Origin: Sinorhizobium sp. 8-89
GTDB taxonomy: Bacteria; Pseudomonadota; Alphaproteobacteria; Rhizobiales; Rhizobiaceae
DNA: 64,000 nucleotides
Direction: 5' to 3'
NCBI RefSeq assembly: GCF_030124325.1
Contig: NZ_JASKLR010000004.1
Coordinates: 273,483 to 337,482, forward strand
Below, one piece after another: positions 24,774 through 33,322 of this stretch. Both the position numbers and the translations under genes were made by a program. Every line of letters starts with the position of its first letter. Position 1 is the first letter of the stretch. Below the pieces are notes generated by a model, which saw nothing but the letters and a program-made list of their open reading frames with translations, had not been told where the DNA came from and ran no database searches.

Positions 24774-25418
24774 ATGAAAATGCAACGCCTCGTCATGGCC
24801 GGCCTCGCGACGCTCGTTGCGCCCGCCCTGGCTGTCGCCCATCCGCACATTTTCGCCGAAGCACGGCTGGAGATCGTTTCTGACGACAAGGGCGAGATCG
24901 GCGAATTGCGCAACGTCTGGCGCTTCGATGAACTGTTCTCCGCGAGCGTCGTGCTCGACTTCGACAAGAATTCCAATGCGACCCTCGATCCGGACGAACT
25001 CAAGGAGGTCGGCCAGACGGTTCTCGAATCCCTGTCGGAATACAATTATTACACGACGATCCTCGACAACGGAAAATCGGTAAAGGTGACGAAGCCCGAG
25101 AGCATCAATGTCGACTACAAGGACAACCAGCTCCTGATGATGTTCGCGGTCAAGCCGGCGGAAGCGCTGCCTCTCAAGGGCAAGCTCTCCTTCGGCGTCT
25201 ACGACCCGACGATGTACACGGCGATGGACTTCCCGACCGATGATGATCTGACGGTCGTCGGCGACAAGATCGAGGCCTGCGAGCATCAGGTGGTGCGGCC
25301 CGATCCGGACGAGGTGCTCGCCGAAAACAAGGACACGCTGACCGACGCCTTCTGGAACGACCCGACCGGCACCGACATGTCGAAGCTCTTTGCAACCAGG
25401 ATCGAGATCAAATGCTAA
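24774..25418 (+). CDS. DUF1007 family periplasmic protein paired with a NicO transporter
   Basis: A secreted protein of 214 residues. The signal peptide covers about 1-22 (MKMQRLVMAGLATLVAPALA, then VAHPH). The mature start HPHIFAEA offers His ligands and is the DUF1007 hallmark. The acidic segment DFDKNSNATLDPDELKEVG resembles an EF-hand-like loop (Asp, Asn, Asp, Glu at spacing), and WRFDELFSASVV precedes it. Start ATG 24774 fits the signal peptide; the frame is open earlier without coding character. Its last 7 bases overlap the NicO gene, so the two are translated together. Inference: it is a periplasmic metal-binding helper for the transporter. Confidence 0.85.
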   Translation: MKMQRLVMAGLATLVAPALAVAHPHIFAEARLEIVSDDKGEIGELRNVWRFDELFSASVVLDFDKNSNATLDPDELKEVGQTVLESLSEYNYYTTILDNGKSVKVTKPESINVDYKDNQLLMMFAVKPAEALPLKGKLSFGVYDPTMYTAMDFPTDDDLTVVGDKIEACEHQVVRPDPDEVLAENKDTLTDAFWNDPTGTDMSKLFATRIEIKC

Positions 25419-26446
25419 AGCCACGCAGGATTGGCGGACCGCTGGCGGCTGCGCTCTTGCTCGCGGCCCTTTCAGCGACGGCAGCTGCAGCCCAGTCGCC
25501 GCTCGGCATCGGCACCGCCGAACCGTCGGTCCAGACGACTGGCTTCCTCGGCGGTTTCTTTGCCTGGGTGAACATGGAGCAGCAGAGCTTCTACCGGCTG
25601 CTCACAGGCACGCTCAAGGGCATGCGCGAGAACCCGTGGCAGCTCTGGTCGCTGATCGGCCTCTCCTTCGCTTACGGCGTTTTCCACGCGGCGGGCCCGG
25701 GGCACGGCAAAGCCGTCATCTCCTCCTACATGATCGCCAACGAGACGGAACTTCGCCGCGGCGTCCTTCTCTCCTTTTTATCGTCGATGCTGCAAGGAGT
25801 GGTGGCGATCCTGCTGATTGGCGCCGTCTATCTCCTGTTGCGCGGCTCGTCGATCAGCATGACGGACGCGACGCATTCACTGGAAGTCGCAAGCTACGCG
25901 CTGATCGCAGCTTTCGGAGGCTGGCTGGTCTTTCGCAAGCTGCGCTCGATGGCGCGGCCCTCCCTTGCCTCCACCGGCGCCTCGCGTACCGGGCACGACC
26001 ACGTCCATGGCGACCATGACCATGACCATGGCGATCACCACCATCATCATGCGCATGCTCCCGGCGAGGTCTGCGCGACCTGCGGCCATGCGCATGCGCC
26101 CGACCCGGCAATGCTCAAGGGCGATCGTTTTGCGCTCAGCGAGGCCTGGTCGGCGATTGTCGCCGTCGGCCTGCGTCCCTGCTCCGGGGCACTGATCGTA
26201 CTCTCCTTCGCGCTCTTGAACGGGCTTTATCTCGGCGGCGTTCTCTCGGTCTTTGCCATGTCGATCGGCACGGCGATCACCGTTTCGATCCTCGCTACCA
26301 TGGCCGTCACCGCCAAGGGTTTTGCCGTGCGTTACGCATCGAGCACTTCTGCCGCAGCACGCGTTTCCAGCGGTATCGAAATCGCCGGCGCGGTGATGGT
26401 GCTGGTGCTCGGGCTCGTTCTGCTGGGCGCAGCGCTTCAGGGCTGA
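25412..26446 (+). CDS. NicO/RcnA-type nickel-cobalt transporter with His-rich loop
   Basis: An inner-membrane transporter of 344 residues with an N-terminal signal-like helix (about 12-28) and six or so further helices. The NicO motif HAAGPGHGKAVISSY (about 91-105) gives the conserved His, and GLRPCSGALIVLSFAL is the second family motif. Between them a cytoplasmic loop (about 190-230) carries a HD-rich stretch (HDHVHGDHDHDHGDHHHHH) and a CATCG pair, both likely metal-binding. RcnA relatives export Ni and Co; others import. The direction here is not evident. It overlaps the DUF1007 gene by 7 bases. A REP-like repeat follows. Confidence 0.9.
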   Translation: MLKPRRIGGPLAAALLLAALSATAAAAQSPLGIGTAEPSVQTTGFLGGFFAWVNMEQQSFYRLLTGTLKGMRENPWQLWSLIGLSFAYGVFHAAGPGHGKAVISSYMIANETELRRGVLLSFLSSMLQGVVAILLIGAVYLLLRGSSISMTDATHSLEVASYALIAAFGGWLVFRKLRSMARPSLASTGASRTGHDHVHGDHDHDHGDHHHHHAHAPGEVCATCGHAHAPDPAMLKGDRFALSEAWSAIVAVGLRPCSGALIVLSFALLNGLYLGGVLSVFAMSIGTAITVSILATMAVTAKGFAVRYASSTSAAARVSSGIEIAGAVMVLVLGLVLLGAALQG

Positions 26447-26461
26447 CTAGGAAAGCGCACG

Positions 26462-26572
26462 CCCCTCATCCGCCTGCCGGCACCTTCTCCCCGTTTTGAC
26501 GGGGAGAAGGGACTCGCCGCGCGCTTACAGTCCCCTCTCCCTGCCTGCGGGGGAGAGGGCTAGGGCGAGAGT
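26462..26572. repeat. GC-rich REP-like palindromic repeat, copy 2
   Basis: CCCCTCATCCGCCTGCCGG opens the element, then CCTTCTCCCCG-TTTTGA-CGGGGAGAAGG and a second hairpin CCCCTCTCCCTGCC/GGGGGAGAGGG. It is copy 1 (19216-19342) in reverse orientation. It sits between the convergent NicO and small membrane protein genes. Confidence 0.75.
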
Positions 26573-26616
26573 GGTGGCGAGCGCAATCTCACCATTCAAA
26601 CGCTCGGTACCCAACG

Positions 26617-26832
26617 TCACTGTCCGCGTCGGCGCTGATGGCGGGCGCGCAACCAGAAAATCAGGAAGAAACCGAGCACGAAGAGAGCGCCGAAGGCCGC
26701 GGCGAGCCATGGCGAAATATCGCCGAGCCAAAGCATGATCGACGGCAAGGCAAAGAAGCCGACGGCGACGACGACAAGAATGACCGCGGCCGCGATTGCG
26801 GCGGATCTTTCCTTTTTCTCAGGCGGGCTCAC
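26617..26832 (-). CDS. small two-helix membrane protein of unknown function
   Basis: A 71-residue protein with a charged N-terminus (SPPEKKERS), two transmembrane helices (IAAAVILVVVAVGFFALPSI and WLAAAFGALFVLGFFLIFWL) and a basic tail (RARHQRRRGQ), which predicts both ends in the cytoplasm. Its GTG start at 26832 overlaps the TGA of the preceding GNAT gene by 4 bases (GTGA), strong evidence that it is a real, translationally coupled gene. I do not recognise a family. It may modulate membrane stress or simply accompany the acetyltransferase. Confidence 0.65.
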   Translation of the reverse strand: MSPPEKKERSAAIAAAVILVVVAVGFFALPSIMLWLGDISPWLAAAFGALFVLGFFLIFWLRARHQRRRGQ

Positions 26833-27524
26833 GTTCGCTCCTTTGCCGCTAGATCCGCGCGAATATCCTCGAGGCGGCGCTTCTGGCGGCCATCACAATC
26901 GAAGTTTTCAGGCGACAGCCAAGCTTCGAATGCAGCCTTGATGAGCGGCCATTCGCCGTCGATGATCGAGAACCAGGCGGTATCGCGGTTGGCGTGTTTC
27001 GAGATCATATGCTGGCGGAAAATGCCTTCGAACGTGAAGCCGAGACGCGCTGCAGTGGTGCGGCTCGGTTGATTTTCACTGTGGCATTTCCATTCGTAGC
27101 GGCGATAGCCCAAGTCTTCGAAAACATGCCTGGCCATCAGGTAGTGCGCCTCCGTCGAGAGCGGCGAGCGCGCCATTGCGGGGCCGTGGGCAACGGCACC
27201 GACTTCCACGACGCCGTTGGCAGGATCCGCACGCATGTAGTTCGCCATGCCGACGACCTTGCCGGCCGCCTTGTCGCGGAACACCTCCGTAACCCAGCCG
27301 GATTTCTCCTGCGCCGCCCTCAGCCAGGCATCGAACGCATCGATGCCGGAAAAGTCGTCCTGCGTGAAATATTTCAGCAGCGGATTGATGCCCATGCCGC
27401 CGAGACCGTCCCACAAAGCCTCAAGGTGCTGCCTCCGCTCGTACGGTTCCAGCCGAACGTATCGGCCCTCGATGAGGACCGGCCGCGGCGCCGGACATCC
27501 CTTCCAGTTGGCAAGATCGCGCAT
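26829..27524 (-). CDS. GNAT family N-acetyltransferase (RimJ/RimL type)
   Basis: A 231-residue acetyltransferase of the RimL-like class that acetylates protein N-termini, aminoglycosides or small amines. Visible motifs: GRYVRLEPYERRQHLEAL near the start, AGKVVGMANYMRADPANGVVEVG as the central strands, and RYEWKCHSENQPSRTTAARLGF, where NxPSRxxAxxLGF is the RimL/RimJ acetyl-CoA signature. TAWFSIIDGEWP follows, as in the family. Start choice: GGAG lies about 7 bases before ATG 27524; the TTG at 27536 is less likely. It is coupled to the small membrane protein downstream. The acceptor is unknown. Confidence 0.88.
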   Translation of the reverse strand: MRDLANWKGCPAPRPVLIEGRYVRLEPYERRQHLEALWDGLGGMGINPLLKYFTQDDFSGIDAFDAWLRAAQEKSGWVTEVFRDKAAGKVVGMANYMRADPANGVVEVGAVAHGPAMARSPLSTEAHYLMARHVFEDLGYRRYEWKCHSENQPSRTTAARLGFTFEGIFRQHMISKHANRDTAWFSIIDGEWPLIKAAFEAWLSPENFDCDGRQKRRLEDIRADLAAKERT

Positions 27525-27560
27525 CGACGACTCCAAATTCTTGTCTGCATCCGCAAATAG

Positions 27561-27660
27561 GACAGATGCTGGCTCCGCGCGTCTGATCAGACGCGCTAAG
27601 TCGCTGTAGCACTTTTAATGCTGCATGGTTCTGTCCTTGATCGATTTAAGGAATCATGCA
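27561..27660. repeat. RIME-like palindromic intergenic element, copy B
   Basis: CGCGCGTCTGATCAGACGCGC, then CGCTGTAGCACTTTTAATGCT, then GCATGGTTCTGTCCTTGATCG leading to a 3' part ATTTAAGGAATCATGC. It has the same two-palindrome layout as the other copies, somewhat diverged. It lies between minus-strand genes. Confidence 0.7.
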
Positions 27661-27767
27661 GGCGGTTACAAATTCAAACTGGTGATGGAACTATGAGCCG
27701 GGCGTGTGCCACGCGCCTTCCTCGATCGGGGGACGCGCGGCCTCCGTGTTCACGACGCTGGCGGAGC

Positions 27768-28472
27768 TCAGGCGGGAACCTTGGCTCCCGAGACCGTTGC
27801 CTCGATATGGTCGACAAGCGCGTCGGCGAGCCCGAGACGACCGGCGAGCAGGTCGAGATAGCCGCGTTCGGCCCGGCTCTCCGGCTCGATCGCAAGACGC
27901 GACGCGGTATAGATCTCGACGCGCTGCTCCTCCGTCGCGGCGGCAGCGACGATCGCGTCGAGATCGACCGGATTGGCGAGCTCATCCTCGAGGAAGGCCG
28001 CCGCGTCGGCCGAGAGGCCGGAAACCGACAGCTTGTCCATGATGTGAGCACGCTCGGTCTCGTCGATATGGCCGTCGGCGCGGGAAGCGGCGATCATGGC
28101 GCGCACCAGGATCAGGGCAAAGTCGTTGCTCACGGCTGCCGGTGCCGTAAAGCCGGAATCGGCCGGCGGCGGCAGGAGCTCCGGCGTCGGCTGTGAGGCT
28201 GCCTCGGCGGCCGGCGCTTTGCCGGCCTGGTAGTTCTTGTAGGCCTGGTAGCCAAGCCCGGCGACCGCCGCGAGACCACCAAGCACCGCCGCGTTGCCGG
28301 CGAGCTTGCGGCCGGATTTCGTTCCTAGAAGAACCGCCGTGATCGCGCCCGTAGCAAGCGGATTATCCTTGGCAAGCCTGGTCACCTGATCGGCCCGGTC
28401 GCCCACCGTGCCGCCGGCGCCAGGCACCTGCGAACCCAAGAATTGATCCAGCAACTTCTTCGCGTCGAACAT
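27768..28472 (-). CDS. DUF533 (YebE-like) inner-membrane protein
   Basis: A 234-residue protein of the YebE/DUF533 family, function unknown. Residues 1-50 are amphipathic (MFDAKKLLDQFLGSQ). A short hydrophobic Gly/Ala segment (about 45-78, AITAVLLGTKSGRKLAGN then AAVLGGLAAVAGLGYQAY) is probably membrane-associated. A Pro/Ala-rich linker (about 85-115) leads to a TerB-like helical domain (about 118-232) with RAMIAASRADGHIDETERAHI, the characteristic DGH-x-D-x-x-E acidic loop that may bind divalent metal. In other bacteria the family is linked to envelope or copper stress. It is monocistronic, flanked by a RIME element. Confidence 0.82.
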   Translation of the reverse strand: MFDAKKLLDQFLGSQVPGAGGTVGDRADQVTRLAKDNPLATGAITAVLLGTKSGRKLAGNAAVLGGLAAVAGLGYQAYKNYQAGKAPAAEAASQPTPELLPPPADSGFTAPAAVSNDFALILVRAMIAASRADGHIDETERAHIMDKLSVSGLSADAAAFLEDELANPVDLDAIVAAAATEEQRVEIYTASRLAIEPESRAERGYLDLLAGRLGLADALVDHIEATVSGAKVPA

Positions 28473-28588
28473 GGCTTCGCTCCTCTTCGGTTACCGCGCG
28501 ACGGCAATACAGGAAAACGCTCGCCCCGTGTCGTCGGCGGATTGAGACATAGGAACGTTGCGAGAAAAATACAATTCGCATTGAACAC

Positions 28589-28613
28589 GAAAAAGGCCGG
28601 GGCGCCCGGCCTT
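28589..28613 (-). terminator. Rho-independent terminator of eda
   Basis: AAGGCCGGG (28593-28601) and CCCGGCCTT (28605-28613) form a perfect 9-bp stem with a 3-nt loop. On the minus strand TTTTT follows. It lies 24 bases past the eda stop. Confidence 0.8.
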
Positions 28614-28637
28614 GGCACGCTTCGGTGTTGCGTGAAA

Positions 28638-29276
28638 TCAGCCCTTGAGCGCGTAGGCTTCTGCGGCAAGCTTGGTGATCCCGGCCCAGTCGCCTTTCGC
28701 CACCAGCTCCTTCGGCGCCACCCAGGAACCGCCGACGCAGACGACGTTCGGCAACGACAGATAATCGCGGGCGTTGCCAAGCGAGATGCCGCCGGTCGGG
28801 CAGAACAAGGTGCCGGCGAGCGGCGAGGAAAGCGACTTCAGATAGGCAGCACCTCCGGCCTGCTCGGCCGGGAAAAACTTCATGACCTGATAGCCTTCCT
28901 CGCGCAGCCCCATCACCTCGCTCGCTGTCGCCGCCCCCGGCAGCAGCGGCACTTCGTGATCGTTGGCGACGTCGATCAGTTCCTGCGTCGTGCCGGGACT
29001 GACGATGAACTGCGATCCTGCCTCCACGGCCTGCTCGAACTGTGCGGCGTTGAGAATCGTGCCGGCACCGGCGACAGCGCCCTCGACTTCGGCGGCGACG
29101 GCGCGGATCGCATCCAGCGCCGCCTGCGTGCGCAGCGTGATCTCGATCGCCTTCAGGCCGCCGGCGACCAGTGCCCGCGCCAGCGGCACGGCCGTTGCAG
29201 CATCGTCGATGACCAGCACCGGAACTACCGGTTGCAGCTTGAGGATGGAGAGAAGCTTGTCGGTTTTCGCGCTCAT
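28638..29276 (-). CDS. eda: 2-dehydro-3-deoxyphosphogluconate (KDPG) aldolase
   Basis: Cytosolic aldolase of the Entner-Doudoroff pathway, splitting KDPG into pyruvate and glyceraldehyde 3-phosphate; many also act on 4-hydroxy-2-oxoglutarate. The 212 residues align by number with the E. coli enzyme: E45 and R49 in AIEITLRT, and Schiff-base K133 in VMKFFPAEQ. PTGGISLGN near residue 160 is the phosphate site. Start choice: AGGTG lies 6 bases before ATG 29276; the GTG at 29285 is not needed. It stands alone, without edd beside it, so it is probably a second eda copy or one serving sugar-acid catabolism. A terminator follows at 28589-28613. Confidence 0.95.
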   Translation of the reverse strand: MSAKTDKLLSILKLQPVVPVLVIDDAATAVPLARALVAGGLKAIEITLRTQAALDAIRAVAAEVEGAVAGAGTILNAAQFEQAVEAGSQFIVSPGTTQELIDVANDHEVPLLPGAATASEVMGLREEGYQVMKFFPAEQAGGAAYLKSLSSPLAGTLFCPTGGISLGNARDYLSLPNVVCVGGSWVAPKELVAKGDWAGITKLAAEAYALKG

Positions 29277-29476
29277 GCCGGTCACCTTTTAAAACGATTG
29301 AATGTTCCGCTTCGCATACCCTCCCCGGCCGTGCTTGTCGAGACCGAAGGTCGTGAACACATCCTCGCCTTATAACAGCGAAAATAAAATATCATCGGCA
29401 GCAAAGAGATGGCTTGAGCCTTGATGATAAAACGATAGTTTATCCGCAGTCCACCTCTCGAAATGGCGGGAAATCC

Positions 29477-29950
29477 ATGGCGAAGGAGATAGAGCGCAAG
29501 TTCCTGGTCGCTGACGGCGGTTGGCAGGAGCACGCGGACAAGGGCATAAAACTACAGCAAGCCTACGTCGTTACAATGGAAGATCGCTCCGTCCGTGTGC
29601 GGATCCATGGCAACAAGTGGGCGCGGCTGACCATCAAGATCGGCAAGTCGGCGCTCGTTCGCAATGAATACGAATACGATCTTCCCATGGACGATGCTCG
29701 GGAATTGCTGACCCAGGCGGTCGGGATCGTCGTCGAGAAGCGACGTTATCGCGTCCCCCACAGGGGCTTCACCTGGGAGGTCGACGTCTACGAGGGGGCG
29801 CTCGCCGGGCTTGTCGTCGCCGAGGTCGAGATGAAGCGGGAAACGGATTTGCCGACCCTGCCGAAATGGCTGGGGCGCGAGATTACCGGAGACCGCCGTT
29901 ATTCCAATCAGGCGCTTGCCACAGAGGGGCTGCTGGAAGCGCAATCATGA
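29477..29950 (+). CDS. CYTH domain protein (triphosphate tunnel metalloenzyme)
   Basis: A cytosolic beta-barrel enzyme of 157 residues. The ExExK signature EIERKFLVADG is at 4-14, and alternating charged residues follow along the strands (SVRVRIHGNKWARLTIKIGK, WEVDVYEGALAGLVVAEVE) that line the triphosphate-binding tunnel. This size and the TGDRRYSNQALA ending match bacterial CYTH proteins that hydrolyse inorganic triphosphate, though adenylate cyclase or thiamine-triphosphatase activity occurs in the family. Start ATG 29477; GGCGGG is the nearest ribosome-site-like stretch. It overlaps the CHAD gene by 4 bases (ATGA), and the two likely act on polyphosphate or triphosphate together. Confidence 0.9.
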   Translation: MAKEIERKFLVADGGWQEHADKGIKLQQAYVVTMEDRSVRVRIHGNKWARLTIKIGKSALVRNEYEYDLPMDDARELLTQAVGIVVEKRRYRVPHRGFTWEVDVYEGALAGLVVAEVEMKRETDLPTLPKWLGREITGDRRYSNQALATEGLLEAQS

Positions 29951-30855
29951 GTTATGCGTTCATTCCCGGTCGGCCTTTCACCGAGGACTTTCGGGCTGTC
30001 GGGACCGAACAGATCGGACGCGCGGTTGCGGTGCTCGAGCATCGGCCGCAAGGCGTTCACGAAGCAATTCATGACGCCCGCAAGAACTTCAAGCGGTTGC
30101 GTTCGCTCTACCGGCTTGTGGCCTCCGACGCGCCGCTGTTCCAGAAGCAGGAAAACGTTCGCATACGCGCAATGGCGCGAAATCTATCGACCGCCCGCGA
30201 CGCTGCCGCACTTGTCGAGAACATCAACTACCTGCGCGGGCAGACGAAGAGCGACGAACAGAGTACGGCCCTCGACCAGATCTACACCATTCTCGCGGAA
30301 CGCCGCGACCGGATTGCCGAGAGCGAAGCGGACATCGAAACCAAGATCGCCGCGACAATCATCGACTGCGAGCAGGCGCTTGCCGCACTCGTGCATGTTA
30401 CCTTCGACGACGGTAAACGAAACTCCGCGGCCCGGCTGAAAAAAGGCTGGCGCCGTACCCTGAAGCGTGCCGCGTGCGCGAGGGCAGCCTGCGAAGCGGG
30501 CACCGATGCCACGCTTTTCCACGAGTTGCGCAAGCGAACCCAGGATTACCGCATGCAACTGGCGCTAATGCGGGAGATCTGGCCCTCAGCAATGGGGGCG
30601 AAGGGGACGGAAGCCAAGGCGCTCGTAGACGTGCTCGGCCATTTGAACGACCTTGCCACGCTGACATCGCTGATCAACGAGGAGCCGGGGCTTGCCGGCA
30701 GCAGCCAGAACCAGGCGCACCTCCTTTCCGCTGTTATCACGCGGGAAAAGGCACTGAGAGCGGAGGCGCGGCGACGGGCGGCGGCGGTCTTTCTCGACGA
30801 GCCAAAAGACGAAAGCCGAACGATCGAGTTGCTCTGGCTTGAGGCCGGACGGTAG
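29947..30855 (+). CDS. CHAD domain protein (polyphosphate-associated)
   Basis: A 302-residue helical protein with conserved His and basic residues. VHEAIHDARKNFKRLRSLYRL (residues about 38-58) and the second-half counterpart LFHELRKRTQDYRMQLAL (about 180-197) are the paired CHAD signatures, rich in Arg/Lys/His for binding polyanions; CHAD proteins are known to bind polyphosphate granules. There is no signal peptide or membrane helix. The start at ATG 29947 overlaps the CYTH stop (ATGA). In many bacteria CYTH and CHAD are fused into one polypeptide; here they are separate but translationally coupled. Its role could be to target the triphosphatase to polyphosphate. Confidence 0.9.
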   Translation: MSYAFIPGRPFTEDFRAVGTEQIGRAVAVLEHRPQGVHEAIHDARKNFKRLRSLYRLVASDAPLFQKQENVRIRAMARNLSTARDAAALVENINYLRGQTKSDEQSTALDQIYTILAERRDRIAESEADIETKIAATIIDCEQALAALVHVTFDDGKRNSAARLKKGWRRTLKRAACARAACEAGTDATLFHELRKRTQDYRMQLALMREIWPSAMGAKGTEAKALVDVLGHLNDLATLTSLINEEPGLAGSSQNQAHLLSAVITREKALRAEARRRAAAVFLDEPKDESRTIELLWLEAGR

Positions 30856-30963
30856 GGTGGCGTCGCCTTTATTTTGCCCCTGACGCGGCCACTGGCCAGC
30901 CGGACAATTGGACACGGCGGCTGCGATTGCACTTGGCGGCCGAAAGCTGTATTTGCGTGGCAC

Positions 30964-31908
30964 ATGACCGACATATCCATGACCCCGCGCCCGGAGACAC
31001 AAGGCCAGTTTCTGGTGGCAGCGCTTTACCATTTCGTTCCCTTCCAGCGCTTCGCAGATTTTCGCGAACCGCTGCAGGCAGTCTGCGACGCCAATGACGT
31101 GAAGGGCACCCTGCTCGTCGCACATGAGGGCATCAACGGCACGATCGCCGGTTCCGACGAGGGCATATCCGCGGTGCTCGCATTTCTGCGCGCGCAGCCG
31201 GAATTCACCCGCCTCGAACACAAGGAAAGCCGGGCTTCGGTGATGCCGTTTCTCCGCATGAAGGTGCGGCTCAAGAAAGAGATCGTCACCATGGGCGTCG
31301 AAAACATCGACCCCAACAAGGTGGTCGGCACCTACGTGGACCCGAAGGATTGGAACGCGCTGATCTCCGACCCGGAGACGCTGGTGATCGACACGCGCAA
31401 TGACTACGAGACGGCGATCGGCCTTTTCCGCGGTGCTGTCGATCCGAAGACCAAGACCTTCCGCGAGTTTCCGGAGTGGGTGCGCAACAACGCCGGCCTG
31501 CACAACAAGCCGAAGATCGCCATGTACTGCACCGGCGGCATCCGCTGCGAGAAGGCCACGGCCTTCATGAAGGAGCAAGGCTTCGAAGAGGTCTATCATC
31601 TGAAGGGCGGCATCCTCAAATATCTCGAGGAGATCCCTGAGGAGCAAAGCCTTTGGGATGGTGCCTGCTTCGTCTTCGACGAACGCGTTTCCGTGACCCA
31701 TGGGCTCACAGAAGGCGAGCACACGCTCTGCCACGCCTGCCGCCAGCCCCTGACCCCGGAAGACCTGTTGTCTCCCCTCCACGAGGAAGGCGTCTCCTGC
31801 ATCCACTGTCATGAGGTCCGCACCGACGAGGACCGCGAGCGCTACCGCGAACGGCAGAGGCAGATTGCGCTGGCGAAGAAGCGCGGCGAGCGACATCTCG
31901 GAAGCTGA
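30964..31908 (+). CDS. trhO: tRNA uridine(34) hydroxylase TrhO (rhodanese-like)
   Basis: Cytosolic tRNA-modifying enzyme that hydroxylates U34 of certain tRNAs, using the rhodanese Cys. The 314 residues hold an N-terminal UPF0176 domain ([35 protein letters not shown]) and a rhodanese domain (about 130-225) with active-site loop [12 protein letters not shown] (C189, C195). A Cys-rich tail ([11 protein letters not shown] and [13 protein letters not shown]) can bind zinc. The length and the tail match the YceA/TrhO family. Start ATG 30964. It lies 108 bases after the CHAD gene on the same strand and converges on the Gfa-like gene. Confidence 0.93.
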   Translation: MTDISMTPRPETQGQFLVAALYHFVPFQRFADFREPLQAVCDANDVKGTLLVAHEGINGTIAGSDEGISAVLAFLRAQPEFTRLEHKESRASVMPFLRMKVRLKKEIVTMGVENIDPNKVVGTYVDPKDWNALISDPETLVIDTRNDYETAIGLFRGAVDPKTKTFREFPEWVRNNAGLHNKPKIAMYCTGGIRCEKATAFMKEQGFEEVYHLKGGILKYLEEIPEEQSLWDGACFVFDERVSVTHGLTEGEHTLCHACRQPLTPEDLLSPLHEEGVSCIHCHEVRTDEDRERYRERQRQIALAKKRGERHLGS

Positions 31909-31995
31909 GGCGGCGTCTGAGTCCGGCGGGCCCAGGCCGAGCGGTAACGAGGCACCCCCTCTGCCCTGCCGCTCAGCAATCACTCCTCGTGCCCA

Positions 31996-32394
31996 TCAGC
32001 CCGGCAGCGTCTCGTACTCATCCACGCCAAGGGCCAGCCGATCCCAATGCGGACGACTGCGGGTGAAGACCGCATCAGTGGGCTCAAACAGTGACATTTC
32101 GTCGAGCGTGCCGGCATAAACCGTCCAACGGTCGGCACCGGACGAGAAGATCTGGCTGCCACACGTGGGACAGAAGTAGCGGGTCGTCACATTGCCGTTT
32201 TCGGCGAGCTTCTTGTAGGCGCGGAGCTCGCCGGTGACATCGACGTCGGCGTGCGAGAAGATCATATAGCAGCTATGGCCGCTACCCGTGGCCCGTTGGC
32301 AGTCGCGGCAATGGCAGAAGCCTGAATAGATCGGCGCTTTCTTCGCCTCGTAGCGCACCGCACCGCACAAACATCCACCCTTCATCCAGCTCAT
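31996..32394 (-). CDS. GFA family zinc-binding protein (CENP-V/GFA domain)
   Basis: A 132-residue single-domain protein of the glutathione-dependent formaldehyde-activating (GFA) family. Zinc Cys motifs: GGCLCGAVRYEA (CxC, residues 8 and 10), FCHCRDCQRATG (CxCxxC) and RYFCPTCGSQIFS (CxxC). Only one Gfa protein has been biochemically studied in detail and the catalytic role there is disputed, so treat the name as a family label. GAGGAGGA lies about 8 bases before ATG 32394. It converges on trhO and sits downstream of metQ, separated from it by a terminator at 32450-32482. No formaldehyde-pathway genes are nearby. Confidence 0.85.
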   Translation of the reverse strand: MSWMKGGCLCGAVRYEAKKAPIYSGFCHCRDCQRATGSGHSCYMIFSHADVDVTGELRAYKKLAENGNVTTRYFCPTCGSQIFSSGADRWTVYAGTLDEMSLFEPTDAVFTRSRPHWDRLALGVDEYETLPG

Positions 32395-32449
32395 CTCATG
32401 TCCTCCTCAAACTGCCCGGAGGATAGCGAAGCGGCTCTCGTGGTCAAAG

Positions 32450-32482
32450 GAAAACCGCGCGCCCAGGTTGCGCCGCGCGGTT
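32450..32482 (-). terminator. Rho-independent terminator of metNIQ
   Basis: AACCGCGCG (32453-32461) and CGCGCGGTT (32474-32482) form a perfect 9-bp stem with a 12-nt loop. On the minus strand a TTTTCCTTTG tract follows. It lies 24 bases past the metQ stop. Confidence 0.8.
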
Positions 32483-32506
32483 CATGTCTGCGTTCAACGA
32501 ACAGGC

Positions 32507-33283
32507 TTACCAGCTCGGGATGAGCGCACCCTTGAAGGTATCGACGATGAAGGCCTTGACGCTGTCGTCGTGATAGGATTCGACGAGCGTCTTCACCCAG
32601 GGTGCATCCTTGTCCGCGGCACGCACCGCAATGACGTTGGCATAAGGAGACTTCTCGCTTTCGATGGCGATGGCGTCCTCCTTGGGATGAAGGTCGGCCT
32701 CGAGCGCGTAGTTGGTGTTGATCACGGCCGCGTCGACATCGGCCAGCGAGCGCGGAAGCTGGGCGGCATCGAGTTCGGCGAACTCGATGTTCTTCGGATT
32801 TTCCGTCACGTCAGCCGGGGTGGCCTTCAGCCCGACATCCGGATTGACCTTGATGAGGCCCTTCGACGCGAGAACCAGGAGCGCGCGGCCGCCGTTGGTC
32901 GGATCGTTCGGAATGGCGATCGTCGCGCCGTCCGTGAGCTCATCGAGGCTCTTCACCTTGTTCGAGTAGACACCCATCGGCGTGGTGATGGTCAGGCCCA
33001 CGCTGACGATATCGTAGCCCCGATCGGCGATCTGGTTGTCGAGATAGGGCTGGTGCTGGAAGGAATTGGCGTTGAGTTCGCCATCGGCGAGCGCCTGGTT
33101 CGGAACCACATAGTCGGAGAATTCGAGGATCTCGATATCGAGGCCCTTGGGAGCGGCGACTTCCTTCACCTTCTCCATGATCTGGGCATGCTCGCCCGGG
33201 GTCACGCCGACCTTGATGGTCTCCGCGAGCGCGGTGCCGGCCGCAAGGGCGGCGAAGGCCGCGGCTAGAATAAGCTTTTTCAT
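32507..33283 (-). CDS. metQ: methionine ABC transporter substrate-binding protein
   Basis: The periplasmic binding component of the D/L-methionine importer, 258 residues. A signal peptide (1-20, MKKLILAAAFAALAAGTALA) ends in an AxA site with no lipobox Cys, so unlike many MetQ/NlpA proteins it is predicted to be soluble rather than a lipoprotein. The body reads ETIKVGVTPGEHAQIMEKV, NSFQHQPYLDN, IAIPNDPTNGGRAL and AAVINTNYALEA, all typical of the NlpA family. AGGAGA precedes ATG 33283. It is the last gene of metN-metI-metQ (gap 39 bases), with a terminator at 32450-32482. Confidence 0.93.
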   Translation of the reverse strand: MKKLILAAAFAALAAGTALAETIKVGVTPGEHAQIMEKVKEVAAPKGLDIEILEFSDYVVPNQALADGELNANSFQHQPYLDNQIADRGYDIVSVGLTITTPMGVYSNKVKSLDELTDGATIAIPNDPTNGGRALLVLASKGLIKVNPDVGLKATPADVTENPKNIEFAELDAAQLPRSLADVDAAVINTNYALEADLHPKEDAIAIESEKSPYANVIAVRAADKDAPWVKTLVESYHDDSVKAFIVDTFKGALIPSW

Positions 33284-33322
33284 GGAGGTCTCCTTGTTAC
33301 TGTTCGATGTCTTGGGAGAGGA

